From assembly GCF_947507565.1 (NCBI RefSeq), contig NC_089179.1, positions 2,993,747-3,057,746 of the forward strand: 64,000 bases of DNA, given 5' to 3'. How positions within the stretch are numbered: the stretch's first letter is position 1; each line of letters starts with the position of its first letter. The stretch comes from Oscarella lobularis. Taxonomy: Eukaryota; Porifera; Homoscleromorpha; Homosclerophorida; Oscarellidae. Below, piece by piece: positions 12,019 through 22,549 of this stretch. The translations under genes and the position numbers were made by a program. The notes under the pieces were generated by a model, which saw only the letters and a list, made by a program, of their open reading frames with translations, was not told the origin of the DNA and did not search any database.

Positions 12019-12731
12019 GCTTTTCATTGTTAACATAACTTTTGTATGCCGAAACCAAAGTTGCCGAATTGGAACGCGCGCTCTTTAATCCGGGCATTCT
12101 TTCGTTTCAAAACTTCGCGATTCTGGCTCTATCGTCTTCTCTTCAAGCGCCTCAACCGTCCTTACCGCTACATCCTGGCATATGAAAAGAGTTTTCCTTT
12201 CTCTTTGGTGGTGAGCTCTTCTTGTTTACGCACAGTCGACCGTCTTCGAAGTTCCTATCTATGGCTCCCGGCCTTGCTGGACACATGCGATCTTCGATAT
12301 CGTTTCCAACTTTTCAAGAGCAAGATAGATAGAGGCGCGTGGAAAGAGGCTCGCTTTTATTTGTTCGTAAGGCCTCTTTCTAACACAGGGTGTCTGGAGG
12401 ATTAGCCTTGAGCTGAAGACAATCCCTGTATAAATAAATATCTCACTCACTCACTCACTCACTCACACTCTCGTAGTTCATGCAGTAGAGGTAGAGCACG
12501 GATATCTATTCGGGGGCAGAGTCTTTAGTGAAGTGTATGTCGGAACATTTTTATAAAATTTATGCTATATTCGTCCCGCGTCGCTAAAACATTTTGCAGA
12601 GATGAGGAATTCTTGATTTCTAAAGCCGACTTTCTTTTAGAGCGAGAGCCAATCACTCTACGTTTGTGCATATCAGCACTATCATTTCGCGTTGATCGAG
12701 ATGCTATTACGGCAACCTCTAATTAATTAAG
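12019..12731. repeat. 3' flank of duplicated Ig block, copy 1
   Basis: Non-coding sequence shared with 26681-27313. An open frame at 12046-12405 is partly conserved, but the copy differences do not favour synonymous sites, so I leave it as untranslated. The right edge of the duplication is near 12731, where the copies stop matching. Confidence 0.6.
12381..12470 (+). mobile_element. Short retroposed fragment ending in (CTCA)n
   Basis: About 90 bases are present here but absent from the same site in the second copy of the block (near 27058). The insert ends with AATAAATA and a (CTCA) microsatellite tail, the usual look of a 5'-truncated non-LTR retrotransposon or SINE 3' end. Any target duplication is only about 3 bases and uncertain. 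The insertion post-dates, or was lost after, the segmental duplication. Confidence 0.5.
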
Positions 12732-13518
12732 TCTTCAACACTGCAAGTACAGTACTTCAGGGTCTTTAGGATGCACTTACCCTACCTTTCCGACTTCGAA
12801 GTACTAAATTTCTTATCATTTAGCCACGAAACGCGAGCGTGGGAGCCGTATAGAAAGATTCAAACGAAAACGGGACCTCGGTTGTTTTTCGCCTAACGCT
12901 GCTCCGGGACTTGAATTCTTTCAAAACAAACATACACCCCTAACCCTAACATTCCATCCAACCGCGCCGCTCCGGTCACTGCGGATCTTCCAGCGAACAA
13001 GTTTGCCCTGAAATTCGAACACTGTTGCGTCACGTTTTTCGCCACCTAAGTTTTCCTAAACAATGAGGTACATGTCTCATCGCGTCTAGCTTTGGCATGA
13101 AGGAACATTAAACGTGCCGAACTTAGGTGGCACTCCTTCTTCGGCTTACGACTGTCACCGCTTTCGTTTCTCGGCGTCTCCGTTGCTTTCATTCTTGTCG
13201 TTTCGCCGTCTCGCGGGCACGATTCGCTCCAAAATGGAACGCTTCCTCTGGCGACATCGGAGGAAGTGAGACCCGCGCCGCAATGTTTGTGTTAATTAAC
13301 AGACTTTGTTTAGACGAACGCGTCCGCCTCTTGTGAGTTGCGCGCTCTTCCTACCAACAGTCTGTTGCAAGGTGAGAGATTGCACGTGGATGTTGCAGCG
13401 TTTTGCATGGGAAAATAAAAACTTTTATCAGTCTCTGCTTTCGTATGGCGCGAGCGCGGCTGCCTGCGTCGTCTCATCAGCGCCGAATTTGTTTAATTAC
13501 TCGTGTCTCGCGTTATAG
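12732..13518. other. Unique spacer upstream of lectin receptor kinase
   Basis: This stretch is not part of the duplicated block. It holds two copies of CCCTAA near 12940 (too few to be a telomeric array) and short open frames without recognisable domains, some of which could be exons of an unseen upstream gene. Confidence 0.35.
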
Positions 13519-13709
13519 GGGTGAACAACGATGCGACGTCGATTTCTCAATTGATAGCCGTTGTGCACGTCGTCGGCGCGTTTTCTATCTTTGTATTGTC
13601 TATTATTGCACTTTCCGTTGTTTACGTTTATTGCGCGAAGGATCGCTACTCGGGCAGTCGTCGTTCCGTTGACGTTCCATTGAACGAAAGTCGACATGTC
13701 GCTTTTTCA
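13519..13709 (+). CDS. Possible exon encoding a membrane segment
   Basis: After a good splice acceptor at 13518 an open frame runs through a hydrophobic helix (AFSIFVLSIIALSVVYVYC) followed by Arg/Ser/Asp residues, and then continues in frame into the probable signal peptide of the lectin receptor kinase at 13710. It may be the last exon of a small membrane protein or a non-coding leader. No family is recognised. Confidence 0.3.
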
Positions 13710-16700
13710 ATGAATTGTTTTCGATTTCTCATCGTCGTTGCGGTCGCCATTGCAAAAGCTAAAGGAAGCTATTATCCATTGAATTTCCCCTGTCCGCAGT
13801 GTTCAGGTACCGCAAAATCTGTTTGGCATTTCATGCGCTCCCATGGTTTCTAATAATTCGTACGACTTTTATGGCACTGAGTGGAATAATGGCTGCAGTT
13901 TCGAGAGCCTTGTCAGCATTGGCAGTTCTCACGAACAGGCTTTCGTATTTTCTCTCCTCGTGGACTTACATACCGATATTTGGATTGGCTTGACGCGAGG
14001 AAACGCTGATCAGTTCTACTGGGTCAATAGAGCTCAAGTAACGTGCGTGTACAGTAGCTGTAGTTACGCGGTGAATACGGTAATAAAGCGTACGTGCATG
14101 CAGGTATGTTTTGTGGGCTGGCGGAGAACCGAGTTCTAACCGTCATCGTAAGTGCGCTGCGATCGAGTCTAGCACCGGCTACTGGAAGACAGTTGACTGC
14201 TATGACTTCAAATTAAAAGACTATGCAAAAAAGCTCTCGGTAAGCTATAGCTGTTTCACGTTCTTCAAATAGTTAATACCCTGTTGCCGTTTTGCTTTCT
14301 AGTTGATTTTAGCAACAGAGTGCGCCGACACAAAGCGCCTTTTTATGATCGGTGCCGAAAGAATGAGCTTTACTTTAACGACGCCTCCTATTATTTGTCT
14401 AACGACACGCAATCGCGAGCAGTCGCAGAACAAAAGTGCAAAAGCCGCGGGGCTCAGCTCGTTTCAATACGAAGCATTCACGAGAATGCATTTGTTGGAA
14501 AGGAAACGTCAGCGATCGCGAGACCGATATATTGGATTGGGTTGGCTAACAGCAAATCGTCGAGTGCGTGGCTTGACGGCTCACCCGTCTCTTTCACCCG
14601 ATGGGCCAAGTATGAGCCAATGTATCAGAACGGTGAATGCGTTGCATTTGGATTTGACGGACGTGACTTCACTTGGTCTGTTGCCAATTGCGCTATCAAA
14701 GTTGGATACATCTGCAAAAGTGCGTTTGCTAGCGGTTCCCTAGTAAGATTTTGTCAAGTAATTTTGTCTTAGGAGTTCGAAAGGGCTCAAGTGCTCTAAC
14801 TGCTCTTAGCCCTTCTTTAGAGCCTTACGGTAGTGTCTAACGTCTATAACATGGATCTCTAATAATTACTTTAATTTCCTAATTTTTCTTAGACTACTTA
14901 TGTCCGTGGGATTGGGAGCTGATTGGAAACCGGTGCTTCAAACGAATTGACAATTTGAAGACGTGGCGGGAGTCGTTGGCTAACTGCCAAGGCTTACGCA
15001 ATGGCTCTCTTGCCAGCATCCATTCTATTAAAGAACAGCGCGATTTTTCTGAACTTTTCGGCGCAGACGAGACTTGGATTGGCCTAAATGACATTGACAA
15101 CGAAGGCTTATACGTTTGGGCTGATGGTTCTTCCGTTGCTTTTTCGAATTGGAGGACAGAAAGAAAAAGGAGTTTTTTCATGAACATTTCGAACAGCTGT
15201 GTCGCTGCAAAAAGCGGTTCTTGGAACGCAAGGAATTGTGTGAGGAAGATGCAAAGTGTGTGCGTAGCGCGAGCAGTTTGGGGTAAGAGAAGGCTGTATT
15301 ATATTATATAACGTTACTTATCATTGTTACTATAGCGCACTTGTCCTTTTAGATTTTGATGAGTGTGAATTACCGTCTACTTGTCATTTATTGGCAGTTT
15401 GCTACAATTTAATTGGATCGTACCAGTGCAGGTGCATGAACGGGTTCTTTGGTGATGGACTCAACTGCGCAGATTTGGATGAGTGTAGCAGGAAGGAGGC
15501 GAACAATTGTCATGACTACGCAACGTGCCATAATACTTTTGGATCGTACCAGTGCAGGTGCATGAACGGGTTCTTTGGTGATGGACTCAACTGCACAGAT
15601 TTGGATGAGTGTAGCAGGAACGGAACACATTGTCAAGGTAGGAGTATAATATACCTTCTATTCTACTCCTGCATGGTCAAGGTAGAAACAATAATCTTGT
15701 TCATTGGTAAAAGCGCGCGTGCTCGTCCCTAATTAATTAAACGCTGTTTGAGTTGCGATGCATTGCATTTAGGCGTTCTTATCGTTTCTCTCTGTCTTGC
15801 AGATTCGCAGATTTCACAACTTGCTATCATTTTGTCTGTCGTTGTCTCCTTTGCCTTTCCTATCATCATTGCTGTGGCTGTCTACGTCCGCTGCCGCAGT
15901 GATAGACGTCGCTTTGCTGATCCTCTGAGTTTGCCTGATTCCGAATCCTTCAAGAGACTCGATGAATGGGAAATCAATCACGACGACATGTATCTTCTGG
16001 AGAAAATTGGCGAAGGTTTTTTCGGCGTCGTCCATAAAGCACAGCTCTTGCATAGGCCGACATCGCTTTGTAAGACCGTGCGTCATCCAAACAGTGGCAG
16101 AGACGGGACTGAAAAGAATTCCTTCGTTGCATGTAAAATGCTTAAGGGTAAGGGTGCAGATATACCTGGCATAGCCTGCGTCATTTGATTTTTTTTCTTC
16201 TCGTTACTTTTCAGGGAGGCATCAACTAGAGGACGATTTTCTGAAAGAAATCAATCTTATGAAGGGAATCGGTCGGCATCAACATATTATCAACATGCTT
16301 GCGTGCATAGCGAAAAGCCAGCCGTTGTGCTTGATTGTGGAATACTGCTGTCACGGCGATCTACTTAACTTCCTTAGGAGAGGAAGACACGCGGTATGTT
16401 TAAACGTAATCGGGTGCGTTTTTTAATTAATACACTTAATATCTCGTTCCAGTTGGATCAAAGTCACTCTATAGTCGTGGACTTGGAGGCAGGAGCCCAA
16501 GCTTTTTATGAGCAAAGTATCATGATTGTTTTTTTCTAGCTGTCTTCCAATTCTGAAGAACGGAAACAGAACGAGGAGACGGAAATTGAGCAGGAGAGGA
16601 GCACAGACAACGCCAAGGTTGTCCAGAAGGATAATTGTGAGGAAAAAGTTGAAAGTCAAAATAATGAGAATATCGCGTTGACGTTTACGACTTCCGATCT

Positions 16701-16734
16701 TCTATCATTTGCCTGGCAAATTGCATCGGGAATG
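13710..16734 (+). pseudogene. C-type lectin / EGF receptor tyrosine kinase, truncated in the kinase domain
   Basis: Signal peptide from ATG 13710 (FRFLIVVAVAIA). C-type lectin domain 1 spans about 13843-14239 (WIGL; YWKTVDC), domain 2 14313-14719 (YWIGL; GYIC), domain 3 14893-15282 (TWIGL; W-x-A-x-N-C). EGF repeats (DFDEC..., DLDEC...) lie at 15353-15637. The exon at 15803-16147 has a membrane helix, then the kinase N-lobe with glycine loop IGEGFFGVV and lysine in VACKMLK. Exons 16215-16393 and 16540-16734 carry the alpha-C region, hinge (LIVEYC), an acidic kinase insert and helix alpha-E ending SFAWQIASGM. A splice donor follows, but the next exon (HRD loop, DFG, APE) is nowhere downstream: the palindrome begins at 16821. 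As laid out here the kinase cannot be catalytic. The 5' part of lectin domain 1 is also poorly resolved. It could still encode a decoy receptor. Confidence 0.75.
15421..15622 (+). repeat. 126-base tandem duplication inside EGF exon
   Basis: The segment coding for most of one EGF repeat is repeated with a 126-base period (15421 and 15547). Over the shared part (YQCRCMNGFFGDGLNC) the bases are almost identical, indicating a recent duplication or conversion that added an EGF unit in frame (42 codons). Confidence 0.7.
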
Positions 16735-17753
16735 GTACGTGCAAGCTGGGTATTCTTATCTGAAGGTAAAGCAATTTTTTGTCCGGTAGGATTATCTGAG
16801 TGGAGTGGGGCTAGTTCATCGCAGCTCAGTTCGTCCGGTCACTCTCAACGCCTCGCGTCGTTTCGGCTACTACTGTTCGACTGTGACTCCTACTAACTCA
16901 CGCGACAGCTCACGTGTTATTTCGATTTGTTTGCGATTGCTTCCACGGTGCTTCTTTCAAAACCCCTTAGAAGCTACTTCACAAAAACAGATAGGCGCGA
17001 TGAAGCTCATGCAATAGCCATACATAATTAGAGGTGAACATAAATTTCAGGGTCACCAAATGCACGTGTAAGATTAAGTGATACCGTTCTTCGTTTCTGG
17101 CCTAAAGCAAAGCTTAAGGCAGAGTGGGTCGGGTCATGAGATGTAGATAAAAATAATTCCTACTTCAGTGGGCCCCTTCGACAAGAGGAAACCCAATGCA
17201 GTCACCGAAATCAAATGAAGGCTGCACTGAAACGGGTCTATAATCACTCTAAAGTCTTAGACTCAATAGGGTCCCACTTACAACTGCGTTTCCAAAACTG
17301 CCTCTTTCAACATATTCTGTCGTACTTGAATCACTTGAGAAGAGGCTTCCGTAACAGCCAGAAAGCTAAGAGAGCGTTACATTATGTGCACTGTGTCTAT
17401 TAGAAAACGTTTATCACAACTACACCAAAATTGATATTATTTCAAGTAAAGTATCCTCGTTCTCGTTGTCTTTCTCACCTCTATGCAAACTCAACGAACT
17501 AGCCACCGTAGCCGTTCCTTTGGTGCAACGGTCTTCGATTCCTAAGTCAAATTGCTCAAAATGGGGGCCCCCCTCTAAGAAAATGCTCTTTTCTCTTACA
17601 GTGCATCAGACGCGTCTCACGCCAAATTCACATATCAAACAGCCGTAGATCCTGTCGCTCTAAGGTCACAAAAACCCCCAATAGGCGAAATGAACGCTTT
17701 TACGAGGTTCGGCAGCGTCATAGAAACATTACCAGCAACTGATGCCTGCCAAG

Positions 17754-18841
17754 TGTGACGGTAGTGCGCTAACCCTAGCTAATTGGGGCCTAATAGATCA
17801 TTCATCCTCTCACGATACATGGTGACAGGATGGGTCACTTGCGCTCTCCTATGCGCGCCTCGCCGTCGCTCTACGACGCAAGAGCATCTCCTATACTCGC
17901 CTCGCCGTCGTGCTACGACGCAAGAGTACCTCCTCTACTCACCTCGCCGTCGTGCTACGACGCAAGAGTACCTACTGCGCTTTCCTCGCCGTCGCTCTAC
18001 GACGCAAGCCTACTTTCTGCTCTCTCCTCGCCGTCGCTCTACGACGCAATCCCACCTACTGCAACGCCATCGTCCGTCTCTCGCGCTTCTCCTCGATTTT
18101 CGTCGTCTCGCTTGAGCGACGACGCACGCTTGCCTTCTTTTCTGCCTTCTTCTACGTCTTCTTCTCTGCCTTCTTCTACGTTCTCTTCTTTTCTGCCTTC
18201 TTCTCTGCCTTCTTCGCCGTCCGCATCGCCAATCTTACCTTCTTCTACGCCTTCTTCTATGTCTTCTTCGCCGTCCGCATCGCCGTCTGCTCGTCCGCTC
18301 GTTTTCACCTTACCACCGTCTGCCTGTCTGCTCTCTTTCACTTCGCGACCTCCCACGTCGTCTCTCTCTCACTCATCTATGCTCTCTACGCCGTCGCGCT
18401 CACGTAAAGACTCTCACCTATCTTCGTCGACCGTTTCGCTGCTCCGACTTCGCCGCGCGTCCTCGATCGTGCGGCCGACCAGCGTCCCTCTGCCGGCGAG
18501 TTCAAAGGCCGCAGCGCTGATACCATCGCAGACGCCTGGCAACCGTTGCGCCAAGCGTGGGACGCGTACGCGTTCACTACTCTCGTTACGCACCTGTCCG
18601 ACATTTATCTCACGGATCTGCCGCCCATCGCCCGAAGAAAGATGCACTACTCCGCTGTACTCCGACGCTTTTTCTCCTGACCATCCACGTGCGCAGTGTT
18701 GAACTCTTAACTCTTCTTTGTGTTGTCTGTGTAGTCTACTTTTTTTTTGTTTTGTTTTGTTTGAAGAAGGGGGGATGTGACGGTAGTGCGCTAACCCTAG
18801 CTAATTGGGGCCTAATAGATCATTCATCCTCTCACGATACA
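17754..18841 (+). mobile_element. Non-autonomous miniature LTR retrotransposon (TRIM/SMART-like)
   Basis: Two 66-base terminal repeats (17754-17819 and 18776-18841) are identical, begin TGTGACGG and end GATACA. A 5-base target duplication, CCAAG, flanks the element (17749-17753 and 18842-18846), and the undisturbed target is visible in the other copies of the repeat. A TGG-initial primer-binding-like site abuts the 5' LTR at 17820, and a purine tract (GAAGAAGGGGGGA) abuts the 3' LTR. The 956-base interior has no reverse transcriptase, integrase or protease; it holds a C/T-rich repeat region and a short protein-like frame near 18410-18680 (ADTIADAWQPLRQAWDAY) that may be a gag remnant. Identical LTRs imply recent insertion, driven in trans. 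Confidence 0.85.
17859..18066 (+). repeat. Five 42-base tandem repeats in the LTR element
   Basis: Units share the core CTCGCCGTCG and TACGACGCAA with variable ends and follow at 42-base spacing. The 42-base length keeps frame, so long Ser/Pro- or Arg-rich open frames arise in three frames; this looks like a compositional effect rather than a real protein. Confidence 0.75.
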
Positions 18842-20182
18842 CCAAGTAGCGAAGCAACGCTTTTTACCGCCAAATGTAGGTCTTCGACTTCTCGCTAAAG
18901 AGTCACGAAGATCTTTCCCACGGCACAATAGCGCGCGCTCTGCGTTTCCTAGGCGACTCGTGTTGTATGACGCAGAATGACGCCACCATTTCAAAGCAAC
19001 TTTATCTGCAAAAGATCAAAAGATTAATTAATTTGTTTACTATCTGAAATTGACACGTTGTCTCGTTTAGTTTCTTTGAAATGGTGACGTCATACAGCAC
19101 GAGACGCCTAGGAAACGCAGAGCGCGCGCTATTGTGCCGTGGGAAACTCGCGAGAAGTCGATGACCTACATTTGGCCGGTAAAAAGCGTTGCTTCGCTAC
19201 TTGGCAGGCATCAGTTGCTGGTAATGTTTCTCTGACGCTGCCGAACCTTGTAAAAGCGTTCATTTCGCCTATTTGGGGTTTTTGTGACCTTAGAGCGACA
19301 GGATTTACGGCTGTTTGATATGTGAATTTGGCGTGAGACGCGTCTGATGCACTGTAAGAGAAAAGAGCGCGATTTTCTTAGAGGGGGCCCCCATCTAAGC
19401 AATTTGACTTGGGAATCGAAGACCGTTGCACCAAAGGAACGGCTACGGTGGCTAGTTCGTTGAGTTTGCATCGATGTGACAGAGACGACGAGAAGGAGGA
19501 TACTTTACAATTAATGAAATACTGTAATATCAATTTTGGTGAAGTTGTGATAAACATTTTCTATTAGACATAGTGCACATAACATAACGCTCTCTTAGCT
19601 TGCTGGCTGTTACGGAAGCCTCTTCTCAAGTGATTCAAGTACGACAGAATATGTTGAAAGAGGCAGTTTTGGAAACGCAGTTGTAAGTGGGACCCTATTG
19701 AGTCTAAGACTTTAGAGTGATTATAGACCCGTTTCAGTGCAGCCTTCCATTTGAATTCGGTGACTGCATTGGGTTTCCTCTTGTCGAAGGGGCCCACTGA
19801 AGTAGGAATTATTTTTATCTACATCTCATGACCCGACCCACTCTGCTTTAAGCTTTGCTTTAGGCCAGAAACGAAGAACGGTATCACTTAATCTTACACG
19901 TGCATTTGGTGACCCTGAAATTTATGTTCACCTCTAATTATGTATGGCTATTGCATGAGCTTCATCGCGCCTATCTGCCTACCTCTTTTTGTGAAGTAGC
20001 TTCTAAGGGGTTTTGAAAGAAGCACCGTGGAAGCAATCGCAAACAAATCGAAATAACACGTGAGCTGTCGCGTGAGTTAGTAGGAGTCACAGTCGAACAG
20101 TAGTAGCCGAAACGACGCGAGGCGTTGAGAGTGACCAGACGAACTGAGCTGCACTTTTACGCCGCTGTTTCTCTCACTCTCA

Positions 20183-22320
20183 ATGGATGCTACACCTGAG
20201 ATGGGTTTCAGTGTGAAATTTTTTCCTGGGACATGGCCGTCTTCTGTACGCCTCATTGCTTCTTTTTTCATCTTTACTTTCTTCTGTTCTACTGGTAAGG
20301 AAATAGCAGGAACAGACGGCGCTGTCGCGATTTCCGCTTTCAGTTCCGGCGCGTTTACTGGCCTTACTACCAGTGATTGCCTTGTCTACTTTATCCGTAG
20401 CTGTACAGCGTAGCTATCTCCTGCTAAGCTAGCGTCTGTAGATAGCGTTAAGAGCGATAGTTTTGGCTAGAAAGGGTCATGCGTGGGTGTAGATTCACTA
20501 CAAAGGGTTTCGTGGGTCGCGTTTGAGCTGTTGTTTCCGTTGTCTTTTTAGTTTGCTCCGATGTCGTTGCAGTTGAAGTTTACAGAGAATTGGTGTCGAG
20601 GCTGGAGTGCCCTCACTCAAGTCGACAAATCACTTGGAAAAAGCTTTTGCCACGTCATCGTTCCATAGTCTTATCATCGACAGGGAATTCAAGACTTCGG
20701 ACTGTGGGAGCTCTTCTTCGTATATCACCGGTTTCAATTGACGATGCAGGACACTATATGTGCAAAGGCATTTCAGGCGCGGCGACAACGTTCGTTGTCA
20801 CGGTCCTTGAGCCCCGACTCGAAGTCGTCTCTGACTCTGTCAAGGCGATCGTCTGTCAAGACGAAACGACTTTGACGTGCACTCTCTACGGCAACGACGC
20901 GTATTTCACGTGGAACGTCCATGGCAACGAGCGGCACATCGTTTCTCACGATCGATTTACGAATCACGTAGTGGTCGTAGAGTTTCAAAAGCGTTACGTT
21001 TATTCGTTGGGAATAACGAACGTGCGTTTGGATGACGCCAGAAAATACGTGTGCACGGCTCATCTGTATAACGACGTTAAATTGAGTCGTATGATCTCGT
21101 TACATGTGGGTCGTCCTCCTAGAATTGATCGATCGTTTGAGAATACGTTGTCTCTGGAAATTGGAAGTGATCTGAAGCTCTTTTGCAATATTAGCTCTTC
21201 AAATGAGTTCTACTACGTGAAGTGGGTAAAAGACGGAAAGAGCGTGCTGGACAGTACGAGCTCTCCGCTGACGGACCGATTCCCGTTGTTGATAGAGAAT
21301 GCGATTGCCGAGTCTTCAGGAAATTACACGTGCTACGCAGAAAACAAATTTGGTTCGGACCAAGTTGCGTTTGACGTTCACGTGGCAGGTTAGGAGGAAT
21401 TCCACTCTTTCCACTCTTTCTATACACGTAATCTCTGAAGGTGCACCAATGGAGCCTAGTAACGTCTCTATTCAATTTGACTGTTTTCACGATGGAGATG
21501 GGGAATTAGTCGTCGCTTCGCTAGCACCGAATGTTCACCCTAATTATTTTTCTCCTGACAGATACGTTGTCAATATTATGTCTTACAATGTCAGCGCTTC
21601 CAATAGAGAGGCGTGTCAATTAGACACTTTCAGCGTCAATGCGACGTCTCTCTGGCTGGAGTTTCGGCGAGAGTGTCGCGCTCATGTCGTGTACATGGCT
21701 GAAGTGCAATCTGTGTTTACCGCAGCGAATCTGCGCAGTCGTTTCACCAGAGCGACGAATGCTTCTAAAACTCAAAGTGGGGTATACCGTTTAATATTCG
21801 TGAATATATTCTTGTGTTTTCAGATTTTTCAACGCCTGCTGCCTTACGCAACTGGCCTCTTTCACTCGATGGCCCTACAGTTCAGCTTGTTCTCTACCAG
21901 CCCAGGTTAACGTGCTGTCGTCAGGTAACTATGAGAATGGAGTTGTCATCGTGGCTAAAATTCGTTTGTGGTTAGAAGCATGGAACTTCTTTATCCGACC
22001 TTGTAACGATGCTAAAGAGTCGTCTTAGACTGGTTAGTGGCTTTTCTGCAGGACGTTACCGGCTGTTAGTGGGCGGGACCTCTCGCCGAGCTCTTAGTCT
22101 GGTGTTTCAAGCCGCTTTTCGCAATTTCGCTAGCGTATCTGAAATTGCCCGTGTTTTGACGCGTTTTAATCTCTGGCTACCTGTGAGAGATGGGCGAGTG
22201 AACATTGGGAAGTGCTCTTTTCTTGTCGATCAATACTGTAACAGCGTTCACTGGGATGGCTTTACCGAGATTTGCTCTTACGGCTTTATGAAGGGTACGT
22301 CTGCTCGTGTTATCGTGTAG
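20183..22320 (+). CDS. Secreted three-Ig, FN3-containing protein, copy 2
   Basis: Paralogue of the gene at 5718 with the same exon plan: about 20183-20294, 20552-21388, 21441-21776, 21824-21924, 21976-22320. Signal segment, three Ig domains (DDAGHYMC, DDARKYVC, ESSGNYTC), FN3-like domain and the same unfamiliar C-terminal region (RLLVGGTSRRALSLVF). In the second Ig domain the usual Gly before the Tyr is replaced by Arg (DDARKY). In the final exon several changes relative to copy 1 are silent (for example Gly, Asp, Val and Arg codons), which supports translation in this frame. It converges with the minus-strand receptor at 22550. A secreted or matrix protein is inferred. Confidence 0.72.
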
Positions 22321-22549
22321 CAGATTTTTTATTTTGTTTGTTCTTTACAGGGTTGAAATGCAGGAATATGTATAAATATTTTCCGCGAAACTGAAAATTC
22401 AATGTCTAGGCGATGTAAGCAACACGTGCACGGTACTTAATATACTGTATATACGTAAAACAGCAGTTGACGCCTAGCTTGCAGCTCCATTCATTTGTTG
22501 TTTGATTTATATTACATAGCAGTTTTTTTTAAACAATTCAATTGGCGAT

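Larger units (their letters stand above)
16821..20152. repeat. Large imperfect palindrome with about 1.1 kb arms
   Basis: The right arm (19073-20152) is the 5' flank of Ig block 2. The left arm (16821-19008) is its reverse complement, interrupted by an LTR element at 17754-18841. Without that element the arms are about 1095 and 1080 bases long, separated by roughly 64 bases of AT-rich spacer. The local turn is visible as CCATTTCAAAG at about 18998 facing CTTTGAAATGG at about 19073. The left arm is closer to block 1 than to the right arm in places: the right arm alone has a short deletion near 19146. The left end coincides with the point where the lectin receptor kinase is cut off. Confidence 0.8.

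Noticed and set aside
12046-12405. Arg/Phe-rich open frame downstream of the four-Ig gene
   Set aside because: The second copy differs mainly at nonsynonymous sites and in frame; more likely 3' UTR.
12938-12952. CCCTAA repeats suggesting interstitial telomere sequence
   Set aside because: Only two units; expected by chance in this length.
16453-16516. Possible extra exon in the lectin receptor kinase
   Set aside because: Including it puts the following kinase-insert exon out of frame; skipping it keeps phase.
17859-18066. Regular 42-base repeats considered as a CRISPR-like array
   Set aside because: Repeats are contiguous without unique spacers, and the host is a eukaryote with introns.
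17830-18702. 290-residue Ser/Pro-rich frame inside the LTR element
   Set aside because: It arises from a 42-base repeat and C/T-rich simple sequence that are open in several frames at once; no recognised gag or pol motif.
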